DNA of 64,000 nucleotides from Hetaerina americana (GCA_022747635.1 JAKTNV010000024.1:1054001-1118000); one strand, 5' to 3'; counted from the stretch's first letter, positions 1-13,673 are shown. Notes: generated from the sequence alone by a model not told the origin. A program made the numbers and translations.

Positions 1-2001
1 TACATACATTAAAAGATAGGCCACGAAAGCAGAAGAGAAGATACGAGCTTGCTATAAAGAAAAAATGTAACAATAAAATGAAAAAGGTGTTCTTCGACCA
101 TAATTATTTTCCAATATAGAGCTATCAATAAGACTAGCACACTCAATTATTGGGGAGAGTAATATACATCCGACAACCCGGGACCCGTTATATTACGGAC
201 ACAATTTAATAGTAAACCTTAAATACCAATTAATAGGGAAATGAGGGGAGAAATTTCGTTAAATATTACTTATTAGTAGTGATATAAATTTTACTACGAC
301 AGCTGCTTCATGATTGAGCTTGATACATAGCCAAATAGATAAATTGAAAAGGTCGACCCATATCTTGAAACTCTACGGGCAAGCAATTGAGCACGGACCG
401 CTGCGACTCAAATTTAGAAATGCTGCATAGCGAACTTGGCAACTAATGCAAAACTGCAAGACCCAAATCCTTCCGCTTAGACACACAACGACGACTTGAG
501 GGAGCAGGAGAAAAAAAGGAACAATATAACCGCAGGGGTACTAAAGGAAGAACACGGAAACCAACCGACACAATGTTCTTTTTTACGCGAGGAGAAATCC
601 AGGGCTTGCGACAAAAAATAATTCCTCGAGTTCGTACTTCGAAACGCCGGGGATAAAGAGAGATCTGGGGGGGAGGCGGGATAAAAAGTGGAAATAGGGA
701 GAGCTCGACGGGATGATGCGGCCGGGGAGCGGAGAAGGGAGGGCACGCGCCCTTTCGCCGCCCGGAGCAATCTCCTGGGCAAATATAATCGCAAGGCTCT
801 CCTTCGCCCCTCCCAAGGCAAACTTAATATCGAAAGGATTTGCCTCCCAGTGAGGCTCCCGACACCTCCCGGACACGTCCTCCCTGCCTTCGGCGGCTTG
901 CGAGAAATAGTTTTGCATCCAGGGGGAGATATCGGAAGGGAATGGGTATGAAAAAAAATGGAGCGGGGAAAATATGAAAGGGTTCGGCGACGAACACAAC
1001 AGGGTGAGGAGGGAGAGTCGGGCCAACGGGGGACATGTGGGGAAACCATTCCTGGAAGCGACGGTTACCAAAGTCCAAAAACTGGCTTGAGTTTTTATCG
1101 CTCGGACGTGCCGACGGGCCCGCTTGAATGAATCCTATTCATGAGTAGAGGAGAGAGATGGGAATCGGAGGCGGCTAGAGTATCCGACCGGACGGCATCC
1201 GTCAAGACATGTCACTCTTAACCCACTTAGAGAGGGGAGAGGGTTGGGGGGGCCGGCCTAACAAACGATAGATAAAGAGCTCGTTCAACAAATGAGATGT
1301 CATTCGAGTATAAAGGAGATATTCATAGGGAAGTGCCACGAAGAAATGGCGCCGCTTGCCGTGCAAATATTAATTTGAGCCCACCTTGACACGGCCATCA
1401 CGTGTTCCTACGACATCAGAATGAAGCTGGGGGGAAGTGGACAATAAATTACGACCGTTCCTGACCAAAGGTATGCAACGCGTCGCTATTGACGGCAGAC
1501 TGGTAATCTCGGCCAGAGAAAAGGCACCCTACTATGAGAAAATATTTTACGCCCTCAAACCACCCCGAAACGCGATCGTACTTGGACGTATAAAATCGAT
1601 TATATGACCACTAATACTTACAGCTCCTCTCGCAGTTCACTCACGATCCCTCCTGGGCAGACTGATCATGTCTAAGTCACGGAGCAAAAGTTTAAGATTT
1701 CTCGGCTTAAGGACGAGAAATTCTATTCATAAATTCTGGATAAACTTGAGTCATCCAGTGATGATTACGTAATACAACATGGTACGTTAGCATCGATTAC
1801 AAGAAACCTTGGAAAAATATCTGATTGCTTTCGCACTCGTACACTAAGTATTGGTTAAGACGCAAAATGCAGTCAATTGACATGGCAGTCACCACCAGAG
1901 AATGAAGAGTAATTTGTAATCGCGCAACAAAGTTAACGAATATAATTTTAAAAAATGGGCTTTAGAATACAAATCCCGCCTTTAGAAGTAATACGGCATT
2001 T

Positions 2002-2005
<4 letters not shown>
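1..2005. other. Unannotated DNA with a GC-rich patch
   Basis: No coding sequence is recognised. Open frames of up to 190 codons at about 480-1080 lie over one another on both strands in a purine-skewed GC-rich patch (about 650-1080). They have low-complexity translations rich in R, P, S and L and no domain motifs, so they are treated as compositional shadows. The rest is AT-rich with no repeat, RNA or promoter signature that I can support. Confidence 0.6.

Positions 2006-2033
<28 letters not shown>
2006..2033. repeat. (GA)n microsatellite
   Basis: An uninterrupted GA dinucleotide run of 28 bases, read directly from the sequence. It has no link to a recognisable element. Confidence 0.95.
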
Positions 2034-2037
<4 letters not shown>

Positions 2038-3651
2038 TAGGAGTTGATGAAATTTGAGGCCTGCGTGCAACCTAATTAGAAATTTAACAGTTGAGTAGTA
2101 GTAGTTTACCTAACAGTTTTCTGTCGTCCATAGACTCGAATATGCTTCGAAATTTACGTCACAGTGCATCTTAACTTGACAATTCTACATACATACTATC
2201 TCCACCCTTCGAAAACCCACCTCCCTAAGCCTTGCTTGTCATACGCTTACCCAATAACACTGGGCAACAGTGCATCTAAAATATTAATTATCGAAACAGT
2301 TCCACACTGTCCCTTTTAGCTTCATCGTCATACTTATTTTCAATCTGAATATTGAAGAATTTTGAGAGGGAGTGATGCTTGTTTGATAGACATGCATGGC
2401 AGATACCTTTCCCTACGCCTTAAACGTGATGCAAGTGCGTACAAGAATGAAAAGCGTAGGGATATCCTTTAATTTTGAAAATGTTCCCAAACCAGAAAAT
2501 ATACCATCTACTACGGCAATAAGGTGTTAGCGAGGTTCTCGGCTATTCCGTGAAGAGAATAAGAGTGGTAAAAACACACAAGTCACAATCCCGGTGAGGT
2601 TTTTTTTCAGCCAGCACTCTCAGACTGCAGCGCGAGAACTTTTTAGAAGGCCCACCACCCTTTTCTCACAGGCTTCAAGATGAAATGTCGTCGGTGAGCA
2701 CATGCATACCCCAGTGAAGGCGTGGATGAATAGCACTTCCCAAGATGCTGCATCGAACAATGGCAAGTGAAAGTGCACATTTAACTGTCGGGAATAGCAA
2801 CAATCTGACACGACAAAAAATTTATCTCAAGCACGCACTCCGCTCTAAAGCTTTTTGCCTCACAAATCATGGCGACCGCCACATATGAACTAAGAACATT
2901 ATCTTCCAAGAGATTAAGTTAAAGGGGGTCGGAAAAGTACGATGGAATGGATATGTGGCTTCTTCTTCAGGAGGAAAGTCCTGGATAATTTTCTCCGCTT
3001 AATTCTCACTTCTCCATTGTAAAACGAACGAGTGAAAACATCTCGTTTACAAAACTGCACATAGAATAACATAAAGCCGTCATGGGAACGTGTAAAATCT
3101 CATGGGGGCAAAACGACAAAGTTGCAAATCCACTCCGTTCCGGCCACAAGGTTAATATTCACATAGTATAAGCGGTAGATTTAAAATTTTGAAAGACTAC
3201 GGATTTTCTTAACACCAAAGTTAAACACTGGAGTGATTTCATTGATATGATAACAATTTAGATTATTTATCATTTATACAAAACATCCCTACACTTCAGC
3301 TGCATCCATTTCAAACTTCCGGTCACTTTCTTTCAAATCCACATTCTTTATCTGAGAATTAAGAACTTTCACCGGAACGAAGAAAAAAATCTCTACACCT
3401 CACACGCCTCCTCAGATCTAAGACCAAGAATACACGTTATCGAGCTTCTGGGGGAAAAAATAACTTTCCGATAATGGTGAACAAAGTGGAACGAGTTCCC
3501 AGCGGAGGAAGAAATCAAAAATAGCTGATTAGGTTCAGAGAAAACGTCGATTGCCGGTTAAACACCAGCGAAGGATAGTAGCAGAAAAAAGAAAGGGGGC
3601 AGGGGTGAACGGAAGCGAAAATATATGCCTCATTTAGTTGCGCGCTAATGT
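2034..3651. other. Unannotated DNA
   Basis: AT-rich sequence. The only open frame of note (about 2620-2811, minus) is 63 codons with no motif. I see no repeat or RNA gene here. Confidence 0.5.
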
Positions 3652-3706
3652 GTTTACGGCCATACGCTAGACTCTTCCAAATCATCATGGTCTGATCACT
3701 GAAGGC
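3652..3706 (+). repeat. Possible 5S-rRNA-derived fragment (pseudogene or SINE head)
   Basis: The stretch contains TACGGCCATAC followed, 32 bases after the ATAC, by TCTGATCACTGAAG. These resemble the 5' end (GGCCATACC) and the internal TCCGATCACCGAAG block of metazoan 5S rRNA, where the spacing is about 30. The sequence after GAAG does not follow 5S convincingly, so this is not a functional 5S gene. It may be a decayed pseudogene or the head of a 5S-derived SINE. The comparison is from memory of the consensus. Confidence 0.35.
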
Positions 3707-3961
3707 CTTTATGATATCAACTTGCCATTCTCAACCAATGGCGATGGATTATTTAATTAAATAAATTAAGAACAATGAACGATACAATCAACATAAAACA
3801 ACATTTTTCTGAAAATTACATAATGTCAATAAAAAAAATATTGCGTGGCTTAGTTCAGTAACTGGTCACCTGTAATTTCCATCGGTCACTAGCGCCATTT
3901 TTTATTTAGCAATGCAAACGATTTACAAATCAGAAATATCTTAATAAAATAATAAAAAAGT
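3707..3961. other. Unannotated AT-rich DNA
   Basis: AT-rich with short A and T runs. Nothing recognisable. It could include the body of the 5S-like repeat at its left edge. Confidence 0.4.
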
Positions 3962-4020
3962 TACATCTACATATATACCCCGCAATTCATCAAAGATACG
4001 TGTGTATGGCAGGGGGTTCA
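3962..4020 (-). repeat. LINE 3' tail remnant
   Basis: On the plus strand this reads ACATCTACATATATACCCCGCA and continues into a GTGTGTATGGCAGGGGG segment. The order matches the tail of the LINE at 14.5 kb: ATCTAC repeats, an A-rich joint, CCCCGC, then a GTGTGGCGGGGGG block. The central CCGCCGCAAGG hairpin is decayed. Because the ATCTAC end is on the left, the element runs on the minus strand, with older sequence to the right. Confidence 0.55.
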
Positions 4021-5227
4021 AGCAGCAACAACGTTAAGATACGGACACCGCACATATGTAGCTTGTTTGTTTACAAGTCCTCGTAATTTGCACATTAATT
4101 TATAAAGTAATGGTGTATCGCTTATAACCTACCTATAATGTACAGTAGGTGAATTTGAAAGTTTTATATTATACTCAAGACTGTACTCGGAGAGTTTGTA
4201 AATCAACTTGAAGCTTCAAGTATAACGGACCTCTGATTTCCCCTTCATTACCCAGTCGTAAGGAGTTACGAATGAAAATACAGCCGTTGAGGCCTCATGG
4301 CTGCCGGGGTGCAAAAGCATGGAAAAACTGAGGGGGTCGCGACGGGTGAATAAGGGACGCCGACTGGCGCATGATTGATTGATCGCTCGTAGCCACCGCT
4401 GCCAGCGAAGCGAGATCCAAGCCAGTCGGATCGACAGGCTTGGTTCCCCAAGCTCTCACCCTGCCCTCAACCCCCACCGTGCAGCCGCACTTGCGACGGT
4501 GAACCGCACGGGCGCGACGGTGTCTTGCTAGGGTGTCCCGGCAATGTGCGCGAGTTCATACACCTCGATTGGTGATCCCTTTTCGTCACGTTCCCCGCCC
4601 TGCCGTCGTTCCACACGGCGACAAATAGACTGTAACGCGGGTGTACCACGTACGACAGCCCTAGGTAAGAGCGACTTTATCGCTCCCTGTAAAAATGGTC
4701 ACCCCCAAAAGGGAAGGGAAAAGCACAACTCGGGTGATATACAGAGTTATTATCTTCACGACAGAGCCAGCGTGTCGAAAGAAAACATTGGCATCGGAAA
4801 TACATCAAAAGGGGCTGCCAGGGCTGCATTATGCAGAGGCGATGTTATCTATGACTACGCTCCCGCGCAAAGGCTCGCTCCCACCGACAGCGATAACAAA
4901 AAGAGGTCCCCGAGGACGGACGAGACGCGATGTGAACAGGTCACAATATGCTGATTCGAACCAATACGGGTACGGTCTACTACTCTTAAACCGGAACGAC
5001 AGTTCCTGAAGAATTTCACACATAAATCAGCCATAATCTCAAAGTAATTACCCAATGAATCTGATACGGTTACATTTACGAGCAAAACAAAGGGAATGGA
5101 AAATAATAAAAGACTTGTTCGCACCAACTTCAAATTGGATCTACATTGCCTTAATGAAGTTAGTGATTCTACGGAATTTTTCGTTCTATGGCGACGAGGG
5201 CTTTCCATAGATAACATACATCGCCAA
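4021..5227. other. Unannotated DNA including a CpG-rich patch
   Basis: The part just right of the LINE tail may be decayed LINE 3' UTR. A GC- and CpG-rich patch runs from about 4280 to 4650. The overlapping open frames here (up to 136 codons) have no motifs and are not called. Confidence 0.4.
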
Positions 5228-5291
5228 ATTGATGGACTGGTCGATACACTGGCTACTCACACAAAGGATCCGAATTCGAATCCGGGAGTTG
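5228..5291 (+). repeat. tRNA-derived (SINE-like) fragment
   Basis: A possible A-box-like GATGGACTGGTCGA is followed by CTGGCTACTCAC, GGATCCG and the B-box-like ATTCGAATCC. The order and spacing resemble the D-arm, anticodon arm and T-arm of a tRNA, but the B box has two departures from GGTTCGANTCC and no acceptor stem is convincing. It is more likely a decayed tRNA-derived repeat than a tRNA gene. Confidence 0.4.
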
Positions 5292-7071
5292 GGAGGATTT
5301 TAAAGATTCCTTATTTCTAGAATCCTCTTCCGAGAGCTATGTGGAGCTCGCGGACCACAACCAGGTCCGTCTACATTCGCCGAACGGAACCTTTAAATGT
5401 GAACTCCTCGACACCTTTCGTTACGGAATAGAGGCGAGATGTCAAGTATACGTCATTTTGTGATAATATTTGTAATCCTAAGTGCACACTAGGAAACGAA
5501 TATGATGAAAATGGTGCTATCATGCTAGATTTCATAAAAACAAGACAGAAAATCCAATATTTTATGCATGCCCTAATAGCAGAGGTCAACCACCGGCATA
5601 ATGATGGATTAATGGTGCAGAAGTACATGTCGTTATCACGAGAAACTGTTATGTGCGCAATTATGTAAGGGTGATAATAGTGTTAACATAACAACACTTG
5701 TCTGCTATTATAAAAATTATAATAACTAATTTGTGGAAAAAGTCGACATCGAAGTTTCAAAAATTAATACCAAATTATTAGTTCAAATAAGTTTCAGAGA
5801 ACGCTTCAAAATTAGGGAAGAAACTCTGCGTTTAAATACTGCATACCCAAATCATTTCTCTTTATGAACCACCAATGAACGGGCGCCACTCGCATTCCTG
5901 AATTAATTTCATCACTCCTCATTAATACATTAACTTAGGTGACACCCTGACTCGTGAAGTCACGATTCAACCTCCTTAAGAGTTGGGTAAAAACATGGTC
6001 GGACTTCTGTCCACCTTACCTTTCCACTACCTAGAATCTACCTCTAGCAAAATGCTTACTTTTCCCTATGAGAAACAATTACATCAGGTTGCACTTTGAG
6101 AGTACTACTATAAATGCAATTCGAAGTACCTGATTCGCCCGAAAATACAGACACAATACCCCCAAAAATGTTATGCCCGCAGCGTACTGGAGGCTAACAA
6201 GATGAGATACTATGATCACTAAGGCAATGAAGTTGCCATCACTTCCGATTCAGCAACCTCCAAATAAAAATCATTTCAACGGCATTATTTCTCAGCATTT
6301 TTTTGCTCTTCAACGCGGATACCAAAACAAAATTACTCCCGGAGATTTTCTAAAAGTTTGCGACGGGGACTTCAATGAAAGCGACAGACTAACAACCGCA
6401 ACAAACCCTAAAATTTATGAGTACTAGGCACGACCGGACAAAGACAGCGTCTGTACCTCAGGATTTCTATGGCGCGTGAATGTAAAAGCGTTTCCAACGG
6501 AGCAACGACACCGGTGAAAACTTGGGAGCGCGACTTGCAAGACCGCCACTCGCAGCGAGTGTCATCTCACAGCCATGAAAAGCTTCTACCTTCGAGAGAG
6601 TCGGGAACGACCGTCGTTGACATTCCACGAGACGAAAACGGAAGGGATAAAAAATAAAAATGACAAGATTAAAAGTGACAAAATGAAAAGGCGGCGTCAT
6701 GGGACGCAAACACTGGGTCGTGAACCCCGGCTACACGAGAAAATGGGTCGTTAGCCGTGATGATGCACGTGAAAAGCCCACGCACCCAGGATTCGCACCG
6801 CAGAACCGTCGGGCGTGAACGCCACCGACTAATCCGCTTGCTCAGGTGGGCGAGCGCAGGCTGGGATGGAGAAATGCGTATTAGAGGTGGGGGGAAGGGA
6901 TGGAAGTGGAGGGGAGGAAGAAAGGGGGACGGAATGACACCAAGTTTCACCGCGAAACGTGAGTCCCACAATTACTCCCTTCAGAAGGTTAAAAAAACAA
7001 TAAACAAGCGAGCTGGGTTGATTGTGCGGGCGGCGTTTAATAAAATGAGGAAACGGGAGAAAAAATGCATA
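5292..7071. other. Unannotated DNA
   Basis: Mostly AT-rich, becoming GC-richer and purine-rich from about 6750. No frame with recognisable homology was found. Frames at 6469-6971 are overlapping, short and motif-free. Confidence 0.45.
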
Positions 7072-7314
<243 letters not shown>

Positions 7315-10300
7315 ATATGGAGGGAAAGAGCCGCGAGGGACTGAGTGAATGGGAGAGCTCCTAACCAATGGCGCGGCCTTGGAGAAAAACTCTTGAGGGA
7401 GAGAGTGAAGGGGGATGAGGGAGTGTGCATGTGGGGGGGATCGAACGAAAACACCCGCCGGGTGGGGCGCGGAGGAAAAAAGGCCGAGGAAGATCGAGAG
7501 AGATGGGGAGCAGTGTGAGGGAGCGATATCGGAAAAAGGACACGATAGTGGGGATTGGCAACAGTAACAAAAAAAATGACTGACCGAGTCGAGAGCGAAG
7601 AGAGTTTGGGGAGGACGACGGGAAAGGATGCTCGGGAGAAAGGTGTTCGGCAGCGCTAATTTATTTTTTCCTCGAGGGGGCCGTGGGGAGATGAGAGAAA
7701 GTGACGCTCGAGAAAGCGATGCTGCCAACGTTCCCCGCTGAGCCTTCCCAAATGGTCATCGCCAAGTTTTTGTTCGAGTTCCCAACCGAGAACGATCACT
7801 TAGGGGAAGCGAAAGGCAGGGCGGAACGATGGTGCGGGGGACGACGGGACGGAGAGATCGTCCCGGGACGACTGGACAGGCGACGTTCCACGCGTCCCTC
7901 TCGGACGGAAGATTGATCGCGGAATGAGGAATTCATTCCACGTGAAAATCTTCGAGTTTAATTCATAGAAATTAACACAGCACCAACCCATATTTCAATG
8001 CCTCACTTCTGCAGCATTCCAAGAAAAAGAGGGTAATGCTGGAATGTGAGAGCCATGAGCTTCGTATGCAGAATATAATCGCAGTCTATTTGCCAACATT
8101 AATTTCGGACGACCAATTAATTACGAAAATAATTTTTAACTGCCATCATATAAGTCCACGGAGGAATATTTTTCGAATAATTATTATTACAGAACAACCA
8201 ACTTTGCCCTTGCCGCGGAATCGACACTATCTGTCACTAAATTGCTTACGTGCAATCGCTGCTTCAACACATCACAGTTTCTTGGCATGACGAAATTTTA
8301 GAAACACTCAATGGCATCACAAATCATTGTGCCACTGAACAAGGTAAATAAGGAAAGAGCCATTGTAAATACCTCTTTCATTTCCAACAGGCGTGTTTTC
8401 CCCGCCACCTGGAGACCTAATTGCCCAGCGTGGTGGATTCCGATTCTTGTGATAAACAGTGATTCATGGTCGACCCTTTCTCAAAGAGGTAAAACGTATA
8501 ATTTGGAAGAGGATTTTCGAAACGTGATATAAGCCCCTTGTAGGCTATCATGACAGAAGCCCGAATAAGATTACGTTTATTGCACCATTCCAGCGGAAAA
8601 TTTAAAGGCATTCCTCGCGGCGATAACTTGGCCATTGTTTGCCCCCTGGGTCGTGAGACCTAAAATTCCTTCGATGTCAAGATCACGATGCTTTTCTTTA
8701 AACGAATGATATTCGAAATACAAAGACTATCGCATTACATTATAAACAGCTGAAATCTTTGTCATCTCCGTGTTACCAATACTCGCACGTGGCGAAGTTA
8801 TTCCGGAATGAATTTCAAACTAAAGAACATCGCCCATTTCAAAAGCATTCGTTCTAAATAACGATGTGCTGTTAAGTCAACGTCTTAACTCCCTCCGACG
8901 GGTTCGTCGACTTATTTAGGACTCACCGGGTACTAATGAATCATCAGTAATCCCATTTCACCTAGAACGAGAATGGGAATAGACAGGTTAATCACGATTC
9001 GAATGTTGTTCGGTGGGAGTAACAAGGGCCTGTACACGAATGCTTAACAATTTCGAGAGATTCCTGGAGGCACACAAGGTCTGTACCTAGAGCGCTTATG
9101 AAGGAGTATGATTCGAGTCACATAATTACACAAAGGAAGGATTCAAAGTACCAACACCCTTTTGGAATATTTAGACGAACTCGAAACGACCTGCAAATCC
9201 GCTAATAAACTGCCGTCGCCCTACTAGGACTGAACTTCTCACAATTTGCCTAGCACGACGTATGATTCACGTTCAAATTGTTCCCAACATCATCTCCCGC
9301 GGCAAAAACCATCAACATAAATCATTCTGTGGGGTGCGGGATCCAGGAGGAGGGGGATCGAGGAATGACCTTTTTTATACCAACCTTACCCCCTACCTCT
9401 TTTTCGGGCACAGCGCTTTGAAACGCACACGAGACGCATCGCGCGCACGGATTTTACTCGCATTCCAACCAGTCTCCCACCATGGGCCGACCGGGAGAAT
9501 AACTAATCACGCGCCGTTGGTCGCTCCGCGGAGATACGGGCGAAACTCCCGATGGAGGGAACGGGGAGGCGGCCTTTTTTGTTTTTACTGTGCTCGCGGC
9601 GAGAGAGCAACGAAGCGCCGACGAAAACGATACCGGAGGTAGGTGGAGTGGGCAGAGGGGCGAAGAGGGTCAAGGGGAGGTGGGGGTGGGAGGGGATCAC
9701 TCTTCGCGTTCCCACCGAGGAGATTAATAAATTTTAAGGGCCCGGGACGCCGCGGCGGGTGGATCGAAGCATTCCCCCCCTCCCACGAATGTCCCGTGCG
9801 CGCGATGGGAAATCAACGTCTTGGGGGAATCCACGGACGCCGGCAGGGATTCCAGAGCGATCCTGCGCCCTATCTCTCCTTTCTTTAAAGGGCCGCCGTA
9901 ACACAGATCCTTCCGGCTCATACACTTCGCCAAACGTGAAACTGTAGATTGCGAATACTTTCCCGCTGCACTTCTGAATAATTTTTCCTTAACATTTTCA
10001 GGAATTTCATGTCCAGATTTTAAATGCTACGGGTGAAGAAATCGGATAGGGAATACTATAAGAGTGGATACTGACCATTACAATCTGCGACATCGACTCA
10101 ACACCAACGTTATTACACTACTATAGATAAGTCACATTGCACATGAGTAGGCTCTCAAATGTATGATTACATTTATCATTTACGATCATGCCAAAGTTTG
10201 GATCACCCGTGTATTATTTAGGATACTCCGAAAATTTTAATTTCCCCGTATTTCAGTGCAGAACAGGGCTGATTATTTAAATTTCAAATTTGCTACATTT

Positions 10301-13146
10301 TCCAAAATCTTAGAAAGCTTGTATTGTAAAATACGAGGAAACCTAGCGTTGAATAATTTTGTTTTTGGCTAATATAGTCACACGATTCACCGCGGAGAGT
10401 TAGGTTTTGACGGATTCGAGGAAATGAGCACAAGCTGCTGATTTTAAACGGACTCCCGCGCGGTAATAGTACACACTACCCATTTCCACTTAAGCCAAAC
10501 GCTCCCTTTATTCAATTCCTTCACAATGCCACGAGATCCACTCTTTCCTTCACTTTTTCGGACTACAAATCAGCCACCCCCTGCCACCAACTTCCCTTCT
10601 TTCTCCTATCACTTTCACTCTATCACTTCTTCGCTGGTCTTCCTCCCTACGCCCACCCCATTTTTTCCAAACCCACACATCTTAAGTTTTCAAACAACTC
10701 CTGACTTTTTTCTACAAATAAAACCAAGTTCCTCTACCATACAAATGTATGTTTCACACCAGCGGTCTTAAACAATGATTTTCTTCAAATTATCAAAATA
10801 AAATCATTACTGTGCAAAGATCCGATTGCGACAACTTTGAAAACTCATTACGGTTTATTAGCAACAAAGGAAATAGAGGCACGAGGAATAGTGCTCTGGG
10901 AAGAGTCAATGTCTTTTCTGAACTGAGGCAACAACTAGCACGCAAGTGATAAACGCACTGCAAACTTAATGCTACAAGCATCGAAGCAAAAGCCATTCAC
11001 ACGCGCTTCAAGCCTGGCTTCTCATTCTAACATACGCATACTCACCACCATACCAAACCAATACCATGACTTTTCCGAAAGCATTTAATTTATATTGTAA
11101 ATATTTTGAAACTGGTGAGACAATCGCCTTTAAAGTAAAAAGATTAAAAATGAATTGACAAAACTGCTCACAGTTCGGGAGTGAGGCATTAATGATACAA
11201 CTAATAACCAGTATTTCATTTCATGCTTTATACGTGGCATGGTATTTACATATTCACCAAACGTAAAAGATCAAGAATTAAAATCGACAGTAAATTGAAT
11301 TAAACCTATTATTCCACGAATTTTCCAATTGAAATTCCGAATTCGGTGCCATTTTCCGTTTCAATACATACTGAAAATTATGAAGATTTCCATGTTATTC
11401 AGACATCTTAAGGATGAGTCGTAAGATTTTACCCGAAGAAATTCTCACCTGAGCGAAAATATAAAAGCGGAAAACTAAATGGAATAATAAGATGATGATT
11501 GAAAGGATCATCTGAGAAGAAACCACCTGTATCTACTTAAGTTTATAATTTGACAATGCAGTGTAATATCTACAACTGACTACCTTAGTCAATACTCTCT
11601 TTGCATCATTACAAAATGAATAATCAGAAAGTCATAAATGTTAAATCCAAAATCAAGGCTAATCATTTGCACTGGCAATGCAATACCTACAAAAGAACAG
11701 CAGACGAGTAGATGGTAAGTTAGCTAATAAAAATTCTTGTGTGACTCCGTAAACCAAACTCGCTCCTTCCCGAAATTTCTCTTTTGGCCAGTGTTTCAGG
11801 AGAAATCGGCGAGTTCGACATTTAATGATGGCGCATCGAAATGAATTCAATACTACTTAATTGTATATAGTATTAAATAACAACACCTGATTGGACGTAA
11901 TGCTAAGATTATTATCAGGTGGTGCAAATAGAGCAGGAATAACGAAGCTAAATTACTTCCTGACAGAAATATAAATAGAATAAGTAACAATTAAAACAAC
12001 CTTTGTAATACCAATACCTATAACAAGTTTTCAGCATCACTGTGTTGCTAATTTGTTTCTCTTTGGCCAACAGAAAAGGGAAGTGTTTTAATTTTGCGGT
12101 ACCCTGTGGTAACATCCATCAAAGCGAACAAGAATACTTCCAATTAATTTTATTTAATTTTCATTTATCGACAAAATACCCTCGGCTGAATTATTCGGCT
12201 TTCTAAGGATTTATCGGAGACCACGCAAGAATCTTAAAGAAGCGCCCGAGGCTTCGGGATAAAACGCCTGCCGGGTCGCCTCCTTTAAAGCAACCTCCGG
12301 GACGGTTGGCGCAGTCCAGGCTCGGAGGCGGCGGGAGAAAAAAAGAGGGACGATATAATGCGAAACGTGAACGGACAGACAATATATGGCTGAAATAACC
12401 AATCGATTGTACCCAATGAGCGAGGTTGGTCACGAATTTCAAGGGAGAGATGGGAGAGAGAAGAGTGGAGAGAAGATACCGGGATATCGGGAGCCAGCAA
12501 GCGGATGCGATATTCCGAATCATGGTCGCGAAGCGTACATCGCCGGAGCTAGAAAAGTCCATATTTGGGACGCAACCTGTTACTCTCATCTCTTCCTCCG
12601 AAAATGAGCAAGCCTTCATTTACGTTGGCACTTTGGGCCCTTCCAAGGTGGGAGACGCAAATAGGGGGAGAGGGGTGAGGTCGGGAGAGCGTGAGAACCG
12701 AAAATGGCTACTTGGGACCAGGCGCAAGAATCGTGTGTGAACGGGAAGAGGGAGTTGATTTGGGGAGGAAACAGACGACCGGGGGGAGGCCGCTAATGAT
12801 CGAGGCTCCGGTCGGAGATGACCGCAGCAGAGGGAAGACATGGGACGCGCGGAGAGAGAAGGGATGATCTGGGATGGGATATGGTCGTTCAAGTCGTTGG
12901 AAGCTTCGACCCATAGAAACGAGAGGAAGAGCCGACGGCAGGGGAAATGGAAGCCTAAATGAGACCTAATCTGAGGACTGACACTCTCAGACGAACTGAT
13001 GTTCATCACTTATCTTAAGGAATGGTTCAAAGTGAAGGAAGGAACCGTTGTGGAAAGGATGATGGGACTTATATTTATCGTTCATGGCAACGCGTTCGAC
13101 GGGGCTGGAATAGGAAAATATTTTTCTTTATTCAATACGTACGCCA
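7315..13146. other. Unannotated DNA with several GC-rich patches
   Basis: GC-rich patches occur at about 7320-7910, 9340-9900 and 12230-12960 (the last strongly purine-skewed). They alternate with AT-rich DNA at 7920-9260 and 9930-12200. All open frames are below 140 codons outside the microsatellite-driven one. They overlap on both strands and show no domain motif. The patches could be CpG islands or old GC-rich repeats; the sequence alone does not decide. Confidence 0.45.
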
Positions 13147-13196
13147 TCTCACTTGCTTCTCGGTGAACTGTCGTTGAAATGAAACACATTGGCAGA
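13147..13196 (+). repeat. Source copy of a 50-bp duplicated segment
   Basis: This 50-base unique-looking sequence recurs without mismatch at 13614-13663, in the same orientation and 467 bases downstream, inside the Penelope-like insertion at 13.5 kb. The first copy lies in ordinary flanking DNA and the second sits between two element fragments, so this copy is the probable template. Confidence 0.85.
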
Positions 13197-13447
13197 GATC
13201 CGTAAATATTCCCACTTGTTAAGAAAACAGTTTATTACGGCTCGAAGAGTTATTGTTTTACTCTAAAAATACTATTTGAATGGCCCTGGTTTTGCGAAGA
13301 CTATTTGTTGAACTATTCCCGATTTACAAGTGTCTTTTTCCCGTATTTTTCTTCTGAGTCTTAAGAATCCGATTCCGTCTTTTTCTGTGGGTCGTCCATC
13401 ATCGTTTCGCCTGCCACTGATTTCAATCACTGCAGTCGGTCCGAAAC
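13197..13447. other. Flank left of the Penelope-like insertion
   Basis: AT-rich sequence of 250 bases between the template segment and the left target duplication. No feature seen. The 81-codon frame across it has no recognisable domain. Confidence 0.4.
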
Positions 13448-13532
13448 GATAGTTTCTGTGAAGGATCTCAGGTTTTCCCTGCGTATGGTATTCAAGAAGT
13501 TCTCTCGGGTTTCCCACCGGGTCAGGTTGCAG

Positions 13533-13573
13533 TACACCGACGTTTCGAAGGCTGACTCTGCCATCGTCTTCAG
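13533..13573 (-). ncRNA. Hammerhead-like motif, left arm
   Basis: Mirror of the motif at 13674-13714: a CTGAAGA box, a hairpin with the GATGGC/GCCTTC stem (one mismatch), GAAAC, six loop bases and GTA. The order matches a type I hammerhead with a minimal helix III, as reported for Penelope-like elements. Helix I pairing is not evident, so catalytic activity is not implied. Confidence 0.45.
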
Positions 13574-13673
13574 GGTGAAGACTTCACCCTGAAGACGATG
13601 GCAGAGTCAGCCTTCTCACTTGCTTCTCGGTGAACTGTCGTTGAAATGAAACACATTGGCAGAAGACTTCACC

